From NCBI RefSeq assembly GCF_001553195.1, contig NZ_CP014281.1, positions 186,001 to 250,000 of the forward strand: 64,000 bases of DNA. The letters are read 5' to 3'. Every line of letters begins with the position of its first letter. Positions within the stretch are counted from its first letter, which is position 1. Below, piece after piece: positions 53,001 to 63,961 of this stretch. The translations under genes were made by a program, and so were the position numbers. The DNA comes from Mycoplasmopsis canis PG 14. GTDB taxonomy: Bacteria; Bacillota_I; Bacilli_A; Mycoplasmatales; Metamycoplasmataceae. Under the pieces are notes generated by a model. The model was not told where the DNA came from. It saw nothing but the letters and a program-made list of their open reading frames with translations, and did not search any database.

Positions 53001-56000
53001 ATAGGTATTTTGGATAAATTTTTCTTTTTCATTAACATTATCTAAAACCCATGAGTATTTTTCGTTTTTAAAAATTGAATTTACAAAATATGTTACTAGT
53101 TTTGTAATTGTTGTGTCATTTTTAATAGTATTAATAAAAGGTGTTAAATCGTTCTTAATAGAATTTAGAAATGTATTATCACCTAGTATTATTTTAAGTC
53201 CTTCAACTGGTGTCTTAATTATTTTTAATTCATCAATCTTTACAAAAAGGTGATCAATAGAACTATTTAAAATATTATGTAAATTTTCATTCTGCGCAAG
53301 GCTGCTAAGTGTTTGATTCAATTCTGCTTTCGTTATACCTAGAGGTAATTCATCAGGAATAGAGTTTTTTATTAAATCTAAAAAGTTATTTTCTTTTAAT
53401 TTTGAAATAAAAAGTTTAATAAATTCTTTTAAAAGTTCTTTGTGTTCAACAAATAAAGGTGAATTAAGAATTCATTTATATAAATTAATATCCTTTATAT
53501 CAAATGCTGTTGATAAATTATTTAATAAATTCCCTGCTATTTGATCAATATTATTCGAGCTGGATAATGCATCAAAAATTGCAGATACAAAATTACTATA
53601 TTTATTTGTTTTTTCCAATACTGATAATAAGCTTGGTATAACTTTTTCGATTAATGGTGAAAATTTAGATTCTACAGGAAATGCAGAATTTTTTGATAAT
53701 TCTATTAATGATTTAGATAAGGTCTTATTTAAAGATATTTCATCTAATAAATCAATAAACAATTCTTTAAGATTTGTTTTAAGTAAGTCTTTTATATTTG
53801 TGTTTATTAAAAGTGAATTAACCAATTCTTTTTGATTATTAATGTTATCAAGTAATAAAGGATTTGAGATGACTGCCAGTATTGACTTTTCAATAATTTT
53901 TGAACTTTCTCCATTATTTAAGAATCTTAAAACAAATGTAATTATTTCGTCTTTATCAACATAATTTATAACCGGCTCAGATTCAAGTACTTTAGCAAGG
54001 TCATTATTAATTAAATCAACAAGTAAACCACTATTGTGTAGTTCGCTGTATAGCACTTTTGTTAAGATAGCTAAGTATGATGGATTGTTTTGAACATATT
54101 CTTTTTTTAGAATTCTTTTAATTAATTCAATTGGGTTTGTTAAGGATCTTTCTTTTAAAACTTTTATAAGCTCTGAACCTAATGTTTCTAAAGATTTAAC
54201 AAAATTACTTGATGTCTTTGCATTATTTATAAATTCAAAAAACTTTGTTATTAAGGGTTCAACTATGTTTAATTCAGTAACAATTGTATTAAGATCATTA
54301 ATTAATTCACTAATAAATTGATGATGAGTATCATTTATTTCAGGAATATAGTTAGATAAAAATCTTATTAATATATCCTTTACAACATTTTTAAATTCAT
54401 CAGAGTTTCTTGTATTATTAACTAGAGAAATAGAATTTGTTTTTATTGAATCAAAATCTAAGCTACCCAAAACTTTTAAAATAATTTCATTTGTTGATGT
54501 AACGTTCTTGAAAGCTTCGTAATTTGTTATTGTTGAATCAATAGCACTAGTAAGTAATGATTTAGTCTCACTAAATGACATTAACTTAGAAACAAGGCTA
54601 TTTAAGTTACTTTCAGTAACATACTTAGCTACTGTTTTATTGCTTAACAAGGCACTAGTTATAGCTGCAGAAAATTTAGAGATATTTTGATCTTCAAATA
54701 AATTTATAATAAGTTGCTTTAAAAGTCCATTGTGGCGTGCTGCTAGATCAGAATTTGCAAGCGTCTTAACTAACTTAACAATATTATTTTCTGTATTATC
54801 AGAACTAAATAATTCTTGCAATGAACCTAATATTGCTCCAGGTATAACGTTAGATATGTTGCCTAGTCCGTGTATTGATAATTCGTTTAATGTATTTTTT
54901 ATAAATAAATTAATAATATTAAATTCTTCGTTTAAGTTTTGGGCTAATTTAAAAATATCTGCAACAGCTAAATTGATTTGTTCACTTGTAATTCCTTTAG
55001 ATAAATGATTGCTTTCTAAGTAACTAAAAATTAAATTAGAAACAAAAGTTTGAACCTTTTCGTTTTGAATAATATTTTTAAGGTTATCATTAATTAATTT
55101 TGCAATTTCTGTATTATTTTGATCATTTTTGAAAAATGCTTTTATAAACTCAGTAATTGATGATAAATCCTTAAAATCATTTGAGTTAAAAATAAAGATA
55201 TCAATAAATTTATCAATTAGTTGTCTAAAATCGCTTGAGGATATAATTTCTTCTAATAGATTAGAAAATTCTTCTTTGTTAAATTCAATGCCTTTTAGTT
55301 TGTCAAGAATAGGTGAAGCAATTAATGAAACAATATTAGTTTTATAATTTGCTATTATATTAGAAACTACATTTTTAAGAGCGCTTGATATTTCGTTTTT
55401 ATCATTATTAATTAATTCACTTTCCGCAAGTGTATTAATAACCAAAGCAATATTATCAAGATTAATAATATTAGCGACAAAAACTTTTTTCAATGTTTCT
55501 AAATTCAAATTATTTTGATCAATTAATGCATTAATTTGGTTTTGAATATTACCTAGAATATTATTTAGGTTTTCTGAGGCAATAATCTTACTTATTATTG
55601 CGCTAAAGAATGTTCCTCCATGAGAAGATTTTTTTAATAAAATATTTTTTAACATCCCTTGAGGATCTATTGAATTGTAAAAATTATTATCAGTTAAAAA
55701 CCCAAAAACTTCTTGTACATAATGGTCAAAAATTTTAGTTAAACCAGAAATTCTTTTTGCAAAATTATAAGGACTTCTTTTTGAATTGATATGATTTTCG
55801 TAATCAGTAACTTTATTCATGAAGTCCAAAGAATTTTTACCAATAACTACTTCGTCTGAATTAGTAACTTCTATTTGATACTCAGATGTATTTGAATCTG
55901 ATTTTAAGTATTCCTTATTAAAATCATATTTACTATAATATTTTTCATTTAAATTTTCTTTTGTTATTTTTAAATATATGTCTGTTGCTAGTTTTTTATA

Positions 56001-57098
56001 ACCTTTTGTTCCTGGGTGGATGTCAAAAAAGATAGAAGTAATTTCTTTTGCGTTGTTTGTTCAAAAATTAGGATTATAAGCTTGTATGTAATTTATAGAA
56101 GTAATTTCTGAAATTTGCTTTAAATTATCATTTATAACTTCTGATAAAATGTTACCTGCCTTAATGTCGATAGAATTATTAAATAATTCTTTTGAAATAT
56201 ATTCATTAAGAATATTAAACAACATTTGCATCGGCATTGGGTAAGATATTAAATTGATGTTTGAATGTGGTGCAACTTCTTTTAAATACTGAATGAACTT
56301 AATAAGTCTGTTTTTAATTTCAGGTAAGGTAACTTGGAAAAGTTTATTAATAAAAACTATAGCATCATTTAATACAGGCTTTTTACTTAAAAATTTATTA
56401 ATAATGTTTAATGCTTTGCTATCATTAATTGTCTCAAAAAACAAACCAAAAAAGTCATTTGCACCTAGTGTAAATGTAATTAAATTTGATTCTTGTAATT
56501 TTTTAATGATATAAGCCTTTAATGAATGGTGATTAGGAAAAATCCTTTCAATAGTTTCATCAGAAGGTGTGTTAGGATATTCGATCTCAAATAATTTAAT
56601 TCAATCTAACGTCCTTGAACCAGATACAGCAAAATTATCAAAAGAAGCTATCCTTTGATTTTGATTTAACATTCTAGCTAAATATGAAGCATAAGAAAGA
56701 CCTGATATAGATCCATCTTTTTCTAACTTGCCTTTATAGTCTTCAGGTAAAGAACCATCAAAACCAGCTGTTATAGAATCACCGATTGCAACATACTTAA
56801 TTTTAGTATTTGCAGAAATAAAGTTTTTAGATCTTTTTCTTGGAAAGTCTATTTCTGATATTTGATTTCCTGAATTATTTTGACCGCCTAAAATACCATT
56901 ATTTCTTTCTACTGGTGAAATAGCTCCACTAGGTTTACCTGGTGTATTTGTATCTACCTTGTCTTTGCTAGCAACCTTTATATCGCTACCACCTGACTTT
57001 ATCGGTTCTGATGAACCTGGCGCCTTACATGCTGTCACAATACTAGCACTAATTGCTAATGCCATCATTGACATCAATAAATTTTTTCTTTTTTTCAT
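47058..57098 (-). CDS. Giant lipoprotein (about 3346 residues) with N-terminal SGNH/GDSL hydrolase domain
   Basis: One unbroken frame with TGA as Trp; I checked the gaps between shorter pieces and found no TAA or TAG. The signal peptide ends in VTAC (Cys 24). A Ser/Gly/Pro linker precedes the hydrolase: block I IGDSITAG (Ser about 108), block II VSGSRTLDW, block III LGANDFFG (Asn about 214) and block V FFDIHPGTKGY (Asp 359, His 361). This is a full SGNH esterase/lipase catalytic set. From about 400 to 3130 the chain is an almost uniform helical array of Leu/Ile/Asn/Lys/Ser, with recurring phrases such as LTSLIxxLL and NIxxFIxxNIDSL. Near 3139 comes a GGGGGGSNQSGGG linker, then an aromatic, Arg-rich C-terminal domain (residues 3170 to end). 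The ribosome site AAGGGGTG precedes the ATG. Probably surface exposed. Confidence 0.9.
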
Positions 57099-57121
57099 AA
57101 CACCCCTTTATCTAGGTTTTT

Positions 57122-57167
57122 ATATACGTAGTATATAATACCATAAAAAAGTTAATTCATTAGTCAA
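57122..57167 (-). promoter_or_regulatory. Probable promoter/operator of the giant lipoprotein gene
   Basis: On the minus strand TTGACT (57162-57167) is followed by a T-rich spacer, TATTAT-like boxes and a palindrome ATATAC-TAC-GTATAT (57122-57136) about 25 nt before the start. The exact -10 is unclear. Confidence 0.4.
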
Positions 57168-57180
57168 ACAAAAAGGTTAT

Positions 57181-57236
57181 AAAAAACCCACTCTGCTCTA
57201 ATGAAAATGTATTTCATTAAGTAAAGTGAGTTTTTA
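57181..57236 (-). terminator. Long hairpin terminator of the mraZ operon
   Basis: AAAAAACCCACTC with GTGAGTTTTT, extended by AATGAAA/TTTCATT in the interior. The region 57099-57284 holds this hairpin and the lipoprotein promoter and no gene. Confidence 0.65.
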
Positions 57237-57284
57237 AGTACCTAGTAATTTTAAAGATTTTAAAGTTTGAAATTTAGATAAAAA

Positions 57285-58505
57285 TTAGAAAACTTTTTTT
57301 AAACCAAAAATATTTGATAAAAAATTTCAAAATATATTACCTGGAGATTTTTTGTCGATAACTTTATTAACAACAATTTCGGTTGTTATTGTTTTAGATG
57401 AAATTGATTGGTTTTGTCCGATTTCATCAATTAATTTAATTAAACTGATCACTTTATGGTCAATAAACTTAATTAAATTTAATGACTGATTTGCTTCAAC
57501 TTCTTTTACAGAAACTTTAAAATTTAGTTTTGCGTATTTTCTTTCTAAAATCTTAGATAAAAGAAAGTTAAATTTATTCTCATTTAATACGAATTTAACT
57601 TCATTTAAGTTGAATTCGTCTTTTAATTTAATTATTGTTTCATCAACTTTGTCGGTTAATTTTTTTTGAATATTTAGCAATATCTTCTTAATATTTAAGT
57701 TTATTTCATCAAAAGTATAGCTAGTACTACTTGAAGAAATAATTTCGTTAAGAATGTATTTTACTCTGTATTTCGCTTCACATGTTTTTATTTGGAATTT
57801 TTTAGCTATTAATTCCAATATATCTTGGAAAGGAAGATTTATATATTCATTGTATAAAATAACACCATTTCTAACAATATTTACTGATATATATTCATCA
57901 TTTAATTCTAATAAATAATGGGTATTCTCATTTTTGTATTCGCTAGCTAATACTTGTGATGCTGTTACTATTCTAACTGAACAACTCATTTTTTTCTTAA
58001 TTTCATCGAGATCTGCAACTAGTTTTAAGAAAAATTTATCAATTTCTTCACTCCTGTCTACGTTTAGACTTGATGAAAAAACATTTAAGTACTCATAATC
58101 TGTATTTTCCGGAAATTGATTATAAGTCTTTGAAGTGCCATTATTTGTTAGTTTGAATTTATAAATATCAGAATTTAAAGTTCATGAGTTATTATTTTTT
58201 ACTATTGAATTTTTATTTTTTGATAAAAATTCTTCATAAGTTGTGAATGATAATTCTTGTTTTTGAAAATAAATTTTATTAAAGAAGTTGTCTTCAAAAA
58301 TAAAGTTTATAAAGAGATCATTGTATTCTTTATTAGATAAAGAATGAGTATAAGTATATATAAAATTATTTAATTCTTCAAGATTTTCGAAGGTGTTAAC
58401 CTGATCTTTTTGGTGTTTTATAAAATTGTTGTTTGTTTTTAAAATTGAGGAAATTTGTAAGTTTTTTTTATTTATATTAAAAGTTATAAATAATTTTTCC
58501 TTCAT
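57285..58505 (-). CDS. MG223-like protein of the dcw cluster, unknown (FtsA-like possibility)
   Basis: 406 residues in the third position of mraZ-rsmH-X. Size and position match M. genitalium MG223, which lies between mraW and ftsZ. Beta/alpha alternation (HYLLELNDEYISVNIVRNGVILYNEYINL near 190) is reminiscent of the actin-fold FtsA/MreB type, but no clear nucleotide motif can be seen. RBS GAGGGGG precedes ATG 58503-58505, 21 nt after rsmH. The frame passes a TGA-Trp at 58182. No ftsZ follows; the next gene is the giant lipoprotein. Confidence 0.7.
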
Positions 58506-58526
58506 ATCAGCCCCCTCAAGCTTAAA

Positions 58527-59429
58527 TTACAAACATTTTTTTATTATTCTTAATTTCGCACTTTTTGATCTTTTATTTTCTTGAATTTCTTCATTACTTG
58601 GTAGTATTTGTTTGATTTCATATTTCTTTTCTTCCTGGATTGGCATCTTATCAGGAATAGTTGAATATGTTATTTTTTTAATAAAATTTTTAACAATTCT
58701 ATCTTCGATTGAATGAAAGGTTATTATTGCTATAACACCTTTCGGGTTCAAAATTTCAAGAGAATCATTAAGCATTTTTTCTAATGAACTAAGTTCATTA
58801 TTTACTTCTATTCTTATTGCTTGGAAAATTGCTTTAGCTGGATTTTTTTGTCTTAAAAGAGCTGCAGGATAAGCATTTTTGATAATCTCAACTAATTCTA
58901 AAGTTCTTGTAATTGGCCTTTGAGAAATGATGGCCTTCGCAACTTTTTTATGAAGCTTTACATCAGCGTAATCACGTAAAATTTGGCTAATTTTTTCTTC
59001 AGAATACTTGTTAATCACATCAAGAGCAGAAATTTCTTGCTCTTGATCCATTCGCATATCTAATACAGCATCTTTATTATAACTAAAACCTCTATCAGCT
59101 TGGTCAACTTGTGGTGATGAGAAACCTAAATCAGCTATAATTCCATCAACTTTTTCAACATTAAGACTCTTTAATTTTGATTTTATATTTTGGAAATCAC
59201 TTTTAATTAAAGTAAAATTATTGCTTATTTTTGATAATTTTTCACTCGCCATTCTTATAGCAAATTGATCTTTATCAAATGAAAATAAGTGTCCTGATGT
59301 TAGCTTCTTGAGAATTTCTGATGAATGTCCACCCATACCAAGTGTTAAATCAACATAGATTCCATCTGGTCTTACACCCAGACTGTCCACGGTTTCATTT
59401 AACATAACAGAATAATGTAGTTTATCCAT
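58527..59429 (-). CDS. rsmH: 16S rRNA (cytosine1402-N4)-methyltransferase
   Basis: 300 residues, full length. Methylates N4 of C1402 in the 16S rRNA P site using SAM. The start HYSVMLNETVDSLGVRPDGIYVDLTLGMGGHSSEIL contains the SAM-binding GMGGH, followed by SFDKD, IIADLGFSSPQVDQADRGFS (DLGxSSxQ), SPxxxDMRMD-like and ITFHSIEDRIVKNF. Only 3 nt separate it from mraZ, the standard start of the dcw cluster. Confidence 0.97.
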   Translation of the reverse strand: MDKLHYSVMLNETVDSLGVRPDGIYVDLTLGMGGHSSEILKKLTSGHLFSFDKDQFAIRMASEKLSKISNNFTLIKSDFQNIKSKLKSLNVEKVDGIIADLGFSSPQVDQADRGFSYNKDAVLDMRMDQEQEISALDVINKYSEEKISQILRDYADVKLHKKVAKAIISQRPITRTLELVEIIKNAYPAALLRQKNPAKAIFQAIRIEVNNELSSLEKMLNDSLEILNPKGVIAIITFHSIEDRIVKNFIKKITYSTIPDKMPIQEEKKYEIKQILPSNEEIQENKRSKSAKLRIIKKCL

Positions 59430-59432
59430 TAA

Positions 59433-59873
59433 TTATTTCCCTAAAGAAATTTCTTGAGCCATAGCCGCAATATCATCTGCGCTATATTCGCTCTCAAAAT
59501 TATCATACATTTCTTTTGACCACATTTCAACAAGTGTTCCAGCACCAATAAAAATAACTTCTTTTTGGATAGCAAGTTTTTCAACAACATGTTTAGGTAA
59601 ACTAATTCTATTCATGGCGTCCAATGTTACTTCGAAACTATTACCAAGAATTGATCTTGTAATAATTCTTGCTCTTTTATCAAAAGAACTTTGATCTTCT
59701 AACATTTTAATGTATTTCATGAATTCTTCTTTAGTTCTCAAATCTGCGTTTCCGTCAAATCCGATAGAAACCATGAAATTAGTCCCTAAATATTCTCTTA
59801 TTGCCGGAGGAAGAATAACACGATTCTTATCATCAGCATTTCGAGAATGTAAACCATAAATTATATTTACCAT
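59433..59873 (-). CDS. mraZ: Transcriptional regulator MraZ
   Basis: 146 residues with two SpoVT-AbrB-like domains. The first has GLHSRNADDKNRVILPPAIREYLG (the DxKGRxxxPxxxR pattern), the second LDAMNRISLPKHVVEKLAI. MraZ forms ring oligomers and binds repeated boxes in its own promoter. Just upstream on the minus strand are two TAGTGG boxes (59901-59906 and 59880-59885) spaced by 21 nt, the second adjoining GGGAG at the ribosome site. This suggests autoregulation of the operon. Confidence 0.95.
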   Translation of the reverse strand: MVNIIYGLHSRNADDKNRVILPPAIREYLGTNFMVSIGFDGNADLRTKEEFMKYIKMLEDQSSFDKRARIITRSILGNSFEVTLDAMNRISLPKHVVEKLAIQKEVIFIGAGTLVEMWSKEMYDNFESEYSADDIAAMAQEISLGK

Positions 59874-59879
59874 TTTCTC

Positions 59880-59906
59880 CCACTATCCTACAATATTTTA
59901 CCACTA
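59880..59906 (-). promoter_or_regulatory. Paired MraZ-type boxes upstream of mraZ
   Basis: TAGTGG occurs twice, 21 nt start to start (two helical turns), with TAAAATATTG between as a possible -10 region. Confidence 0.55.
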
Positions 59907-59953
59907 ATTTTTTAGTTCAAAAGAATTTTCATATTTTTTTCTAAAAAAAATTA

Positions 59954-59988
59954 TAAAAAAATCAAGTGATTTTGTCTCTTGATTTTCT
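59954..59988 (-). terminator. Terminator of the trkH-trkA operon
   Basis: AAAATCAAG pairs with CTTGATTTT over an 11-nt loop, T run downstream. Confidence 0.75.
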
Positions 59989-59991
59989 ATT

Positions 59992-60666
59992 TTAGTCATT
60001 TTGATTCAATCACTCAAATGCCGCATTAACATCAGCAATTTCTCCTATTAGAGTAACTATATCATTGTGATGAATTTTTGATAATCCGTTTGGACGTATG
60101 CTTTTCCCTTTTGATTTTATTAATACTAATGTAACCCCTCTTTTATTAAAGTCAATATCTTTAAGAACTTTATTGTCAAGTGATTTATTTTGAATTACTG
60201 TTGTGCCGATAACAAAATCATCTCCAATTTCTTGTAAGTTTTCGCTGTACCTAACAAAACTCTTGTTAGCGGCAATTAGAGCAGTTCTTTTACCTGTTTC
60301 GTACTCTGGACTAACAATTGTTTCAACACCAATTTGACGTAGAACTCTTGCATGTCTTATGCTTGTAGCTCTAGCTATAATGTTTTGTGCTTTTATTTCT
60401 AACAATGCAGCAACAATTTCAATATTTTCAGGTACAGCAACTACTATAGTACCAATTTTATCTAGTTTATTGGCTTTTAATAATTTAATATCTGCTGCAT
60501 CACCTATAATTAAATTTTCTATGTCTTCTTTATAAGATCTTAAGTTTTCTTCATCTTTATCTATTAGTGTTATAGTTTTACCAAGTTTTAAAAGTTGGTC
60601 TACTACAGATTGCCCAAAACGTCCTGATCCAATAACTGCTATATCATTTGTATATCTAACTTTCAT
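59992..60666 (-). CDS. trkA: Potassium uptake regulatory subunit TrkA/KtrA
   Basis: 224 residues. The RCK_N Rossmann domain DIAVIGSGRFGQSVVDQLLK (GxGxxG) with a conserved acidic residue in TLIDKDEEN binds NAD(H)/ATP. The RCK_C domain (about 140-215, with TLVLIKSKGKSIRPN) is in other bacteria a known c-di-AMP site. It gates the TrkH/KtrB channel. RBS AGGAGAG precedes ATG 60664-60666 and overlaps the trkH stop. A Trp TGA is near the C-terminus. Confidence 0.93.
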
Positions 60667-60674
60667 TTTCTCTC

Positions 60675-62483
60675 CTAACCAATAACAATATCTGTTGTTA
60701 TATATTCATAATTTCTTTGTGTAGATTTTTTTCTTCTTCAAACTAACAGTGATGAAGAAATACCAAATTGTCCAATAAACATAACAAAAATTAAAGTAAT
60801 TTTAGAAATTATATTAAAGTCTTTAGTTAATCCGGCTGATAAACCTGTAGTTCCGAATGCACTTGCAACCTCAAATCATATATGTTCTGTTTCGTAGAAT
60901 GAGTCATGGATATTTTGGCCATTTATAATAGATAATTCATCTGTATGTATCTTGCCTCCATGTATGTCAAAAGATGTAAAGCAAATTAGTGAAGAAATAA
61001 TCAATATTATTAATGCAATAACTAGAACTTGTCCAGACATAAAAACTGTTCTAGGTTCAATTGCTCTTTTGAAAATTCTTACTCTATTTCTACTTAAGAT
61101 TACCGAAATAACACTTAGAATGACAACTGCTAATGTTGTTGTTCTTATACCCCCACCAGTCGAAGATGGAGCAGCCCCAATAACCATCATGATTATCATA
61201 ACAATTACTGAACTTCTTGTGAAATCTCTCATGTTTACCGTTGCAAAACCTGCACTTCTTGTTGATAAAGAAGAAAATAATATTGCAAAAGTTTTATCAA
61301 AATCATTTCCATACATATAACCTTTTTCTATGTAATTTTTTAATGATCCATTAAAAGTTTCTTTATTAATTAAATCAAAAAACTCTTTTGCAATAGTTGT
61401 TGTTAATTCATCTTTATTAGCAATTTTATGTAAATTTATTAGTTCATTATATATAACTTGTCCTTGGATAGTGTTATCTTGTTTATAATCTCCTACAACA
61501 GTTACTCATTTTACATAGTCATCTTGCATATTGTTTGGCACATATATCTTGTTCCATAATGAACTTGCACTATTTGATGAATACTCATAACCAAATAAAA
61601 TTAAAAACCCTACAATAAATACTAGTAAATAAGTTATTGAAGAAACTTTAGTAAATAAAGAGAATCTATATTTATTTTGTTTTCTTCTTAACTTATGTTT
61701 AATAAATCTATGCACATCATAAATAACTGGGTATCCTAATCCACCTATTATTAAAAGTGTTATAAACCAAATTTGTAAAACATAATTTTGATAATAAGGC
61801 ATTAATGAGTGTCCAGAAATAATATCAAATCCTGCATTATTTATTGCTGAAATGGTGTGGAAAAATCCAAATCTAAAAGATAATTCTCAATTGTGTTGCG
61901 GACTTACAAATTCGCCTATAAATTGACTAATCCCATATGTATGCGTTGGAGGCGCAAAATAAAAGTAAAATGTCATTCCGAGTCCTGATATTAATGAAAC
62001 GGATAAAATAAATGTTACAGATGACTTTAAAACATGAGAAATTTTATTAACGTCTTCATGACCCCTTTCGTGTTGGATCATTTTCAATGTATTTAATAAT
62101 GTTATATTTTTTCTAAAAATAAAGTTTATAACAAAAAATTTTAAAGCAAAAATACCAATACCACCAGATAAAATCAAAATAGCAATTGTAGCTTGTCCTA
62201 ATACATTTCAATGTGAATAAGTATTATAGACCACTAATCCTGTATCACTAAATGCGCTCGCTGTAGTAAATAAGGCATCTACATAATTTTTTGCTGACGA
62301 TCAATCAGAAGTTGGATTTTTTTGTGTTATTGGACTTCATAATAATAAACTAGAAAAAAGCACAATTAAAAAATAAACAACTAATAAATATTTTAATTTG
62401 GAAACTTTTTTTAAATAAATAAAAGCTTTATCTATTGTTTTTCCAAAAAATGTTTTTTTAAAAAATGACTTAATTTTTTTCAT
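60675..62483 (-). CDS. trkH: Potassium transporter TrkH/KtrB
   Basis: 602 residues, about eight or more membrane helices in four M1-P-M2 units. The four selectivity-filter loops can be read: TTASAFSDTGLVV, TISAINNAGFD, STRSAGFATVN and ASAFGTTGLSAG, each with the key Gly. A long soluble stretch (about residues 300-380) lies between units two and three. It pairs with TrkA immediately downstream. The frame crosses many TGA-Trp codons. The start MKKIKSFFKKTF follows GAGGAGAAA. Confidence 0.93.
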
Positions 62484-62509
62484 TTTCTCCTCTAAAAACC
62501 TCTTTAAAA

Positions 62510-62538
62510 TAAAAAACTCATTATTTTACATAATGAAT
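62510..62538 (-). terminator. Terminator after the YneF-like gene
   Basis: TTCATTAT and ATAATGAG pair around a 5-nt loop followed by T's (minus strand). Confidence 0.55.
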
Positions 62539-62547
62539 TATATTAAA

Positions 62548-62790
62548 TTAGTTGTCCTTTGCGTTTTTCATTGAACGCATAATTTGTCTAATCTGTGATT
62601 CACTTGCTTTTCTTCCCATTTGTGAAAACATAACACGAATCATCTTTTCATTTACAGGTGGATTTTCTCTTAATTGCTTCTCAAAAAAACGTTTTGTTAA
62701 AAAGAAAGTTGTTATTGCTGCTGCTGCTGCCACACCAATAGCTACTAAAATTATCATCATAACAAAAATTCCTGTTGACATTTCAACCAT
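62548..62790 (-). CDS. YneF family (UPF0154) small membrane protein
   Basis: 80 residues. One N-terminal helix (about 8-30) and the UPF0154 pattern FLTKRFFEKQLRENPPVNEK, then MIRVMFSQMGRKASESQIRQ near 49-68, a conserved end of this Firmicutes/Mollicutes family. Function unknown. RBS GGAGG lies 8 nt before ATG 62788-62790; a second ATG three codons in is possible. Confidence 0.92.
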   Translation of the reverse strand: MVEMSTGIFVMMIILVAIGVAAAAAITTFFLTKRFFEKQLRENPPVNEKMIRVMFSQMGRKASESQIRQIMRSMKNAKDN

Positions 62791-62881
62791 AATGATTACC
62801 TCCTAATTATATATTTAATTAAATATATAATATCTATTTTAAATTATTATACTATATTTTTACAACTTTATTCTCTTTTGA

Positions 62882-63961
62882 TTACTTGTATTTAATATTT
62901 TCGAAAACTTCTAAACTTAAGTCTTTTAAAAAGTTTATTATTAAATCTGAAGCGCTCAATAGATCACTAATTGAACAAACACCGATAGGGCTATGTAAAT
63001 ATCTTTGTGGTAATGAAATTGTAATTGTTGCAGCTCCACCGTTAGGTGAAAATTGCAATTCTTTTGCATCAGTACCGCCACCAGCTGCAACAAATTTATA
63101 AGCTTTAATATTATGTTTTTGCGCTGTTTTAACAAAAAACTCAACCAATTTAGGGTCCATTAAAGTTCCACCATCTTTAACTCTTAAAGCTGCGCCTTTA
63201 AATAATGCAGTTGTACCTTCTATTGTGCCAAATGTATCATGAGATGAAGTTGTGTCTAAAGCAATTGCTATATCAGGTTTGATTATGCTAACCGATGTTC
63301 TTGCTCCCCTTGTCCCTACCTCTTCCTGAACTGTTCCGACTAAATATAGGTCAACATCTAAATCATAATCCGCTATATTGTTCGCAATAGTCTCTAATAC
63401 AGTTACGCCTGCACGGTTATCCATTGCTTTTCCACCGATTAAGTCAGGGTTTTTAAATTCAATAACTTCACCAGACATTTGGATTCTATCACCAATTTCT
63501 ACGCCATAATTTTCTGCTTCTTCTTTACTTGCAAAACCAAAATCTACATATAATTCATCATTAGTAAGAGCTTTTGAAATCTTTTCTCTTTCCATTATAT
63601 GAATACTTGTATGTCCAAAAACACCTAAAAACTCTTCATTTGTAGAAGTGATAAGTTTAGCTTTTGTTCCAATAACTGTTGAAGCTCAAATCCCGCCAAT
63701 AGGCGAAACTAAAATTTGACCTTGTTTAGTTATTGACTTAACTACATAACCCACTTCATCCATGTGAGCTGCAATCATAACTTTTGGGGCATTTTTGTTT
63801 TTTGAAGGTTTGTGAAATATAATAGAACCAAACTTATCTCTAGATACTTCATAAATCTTGTTTATATTGTTTCTTAATTCTTCAGCTACGGGTTCTTCAT
63901 ATCTTGACATAGCCTCTATGTTCATGTACTTAATTAATCTTTCTTTAAATTTTTGTTGCAT
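62882..63961 (-). CDS. M42 family metallo-aminopeptidase
   Basis: 359 residues, complete. Tetrahedral aminopeptidase type, dinuclear metal, removing N-terminal residues from peptides. Metal ligands in AAHMDEVGYVV (His/Asp near 66), GGKAMDNRAGV (bridging Asp near 173), QEEVGTRGA (catalytic Glu and ligand Glu, near 204), IALDTTSS (Asp) and RYLHSPIGVC (His near the end). RBS GAGGTAAC precedes ATG 63959-63961. TGA-Trp occurs near residue 92. It fits nutrition from host peptides. Confidence 0.92.

Noticed and set aside
62552-62806. Plus-strand frame over the YneF-like gene
   Set aside because: Shadow of the UPF0154 gene, which has the ribosome site and family motif.
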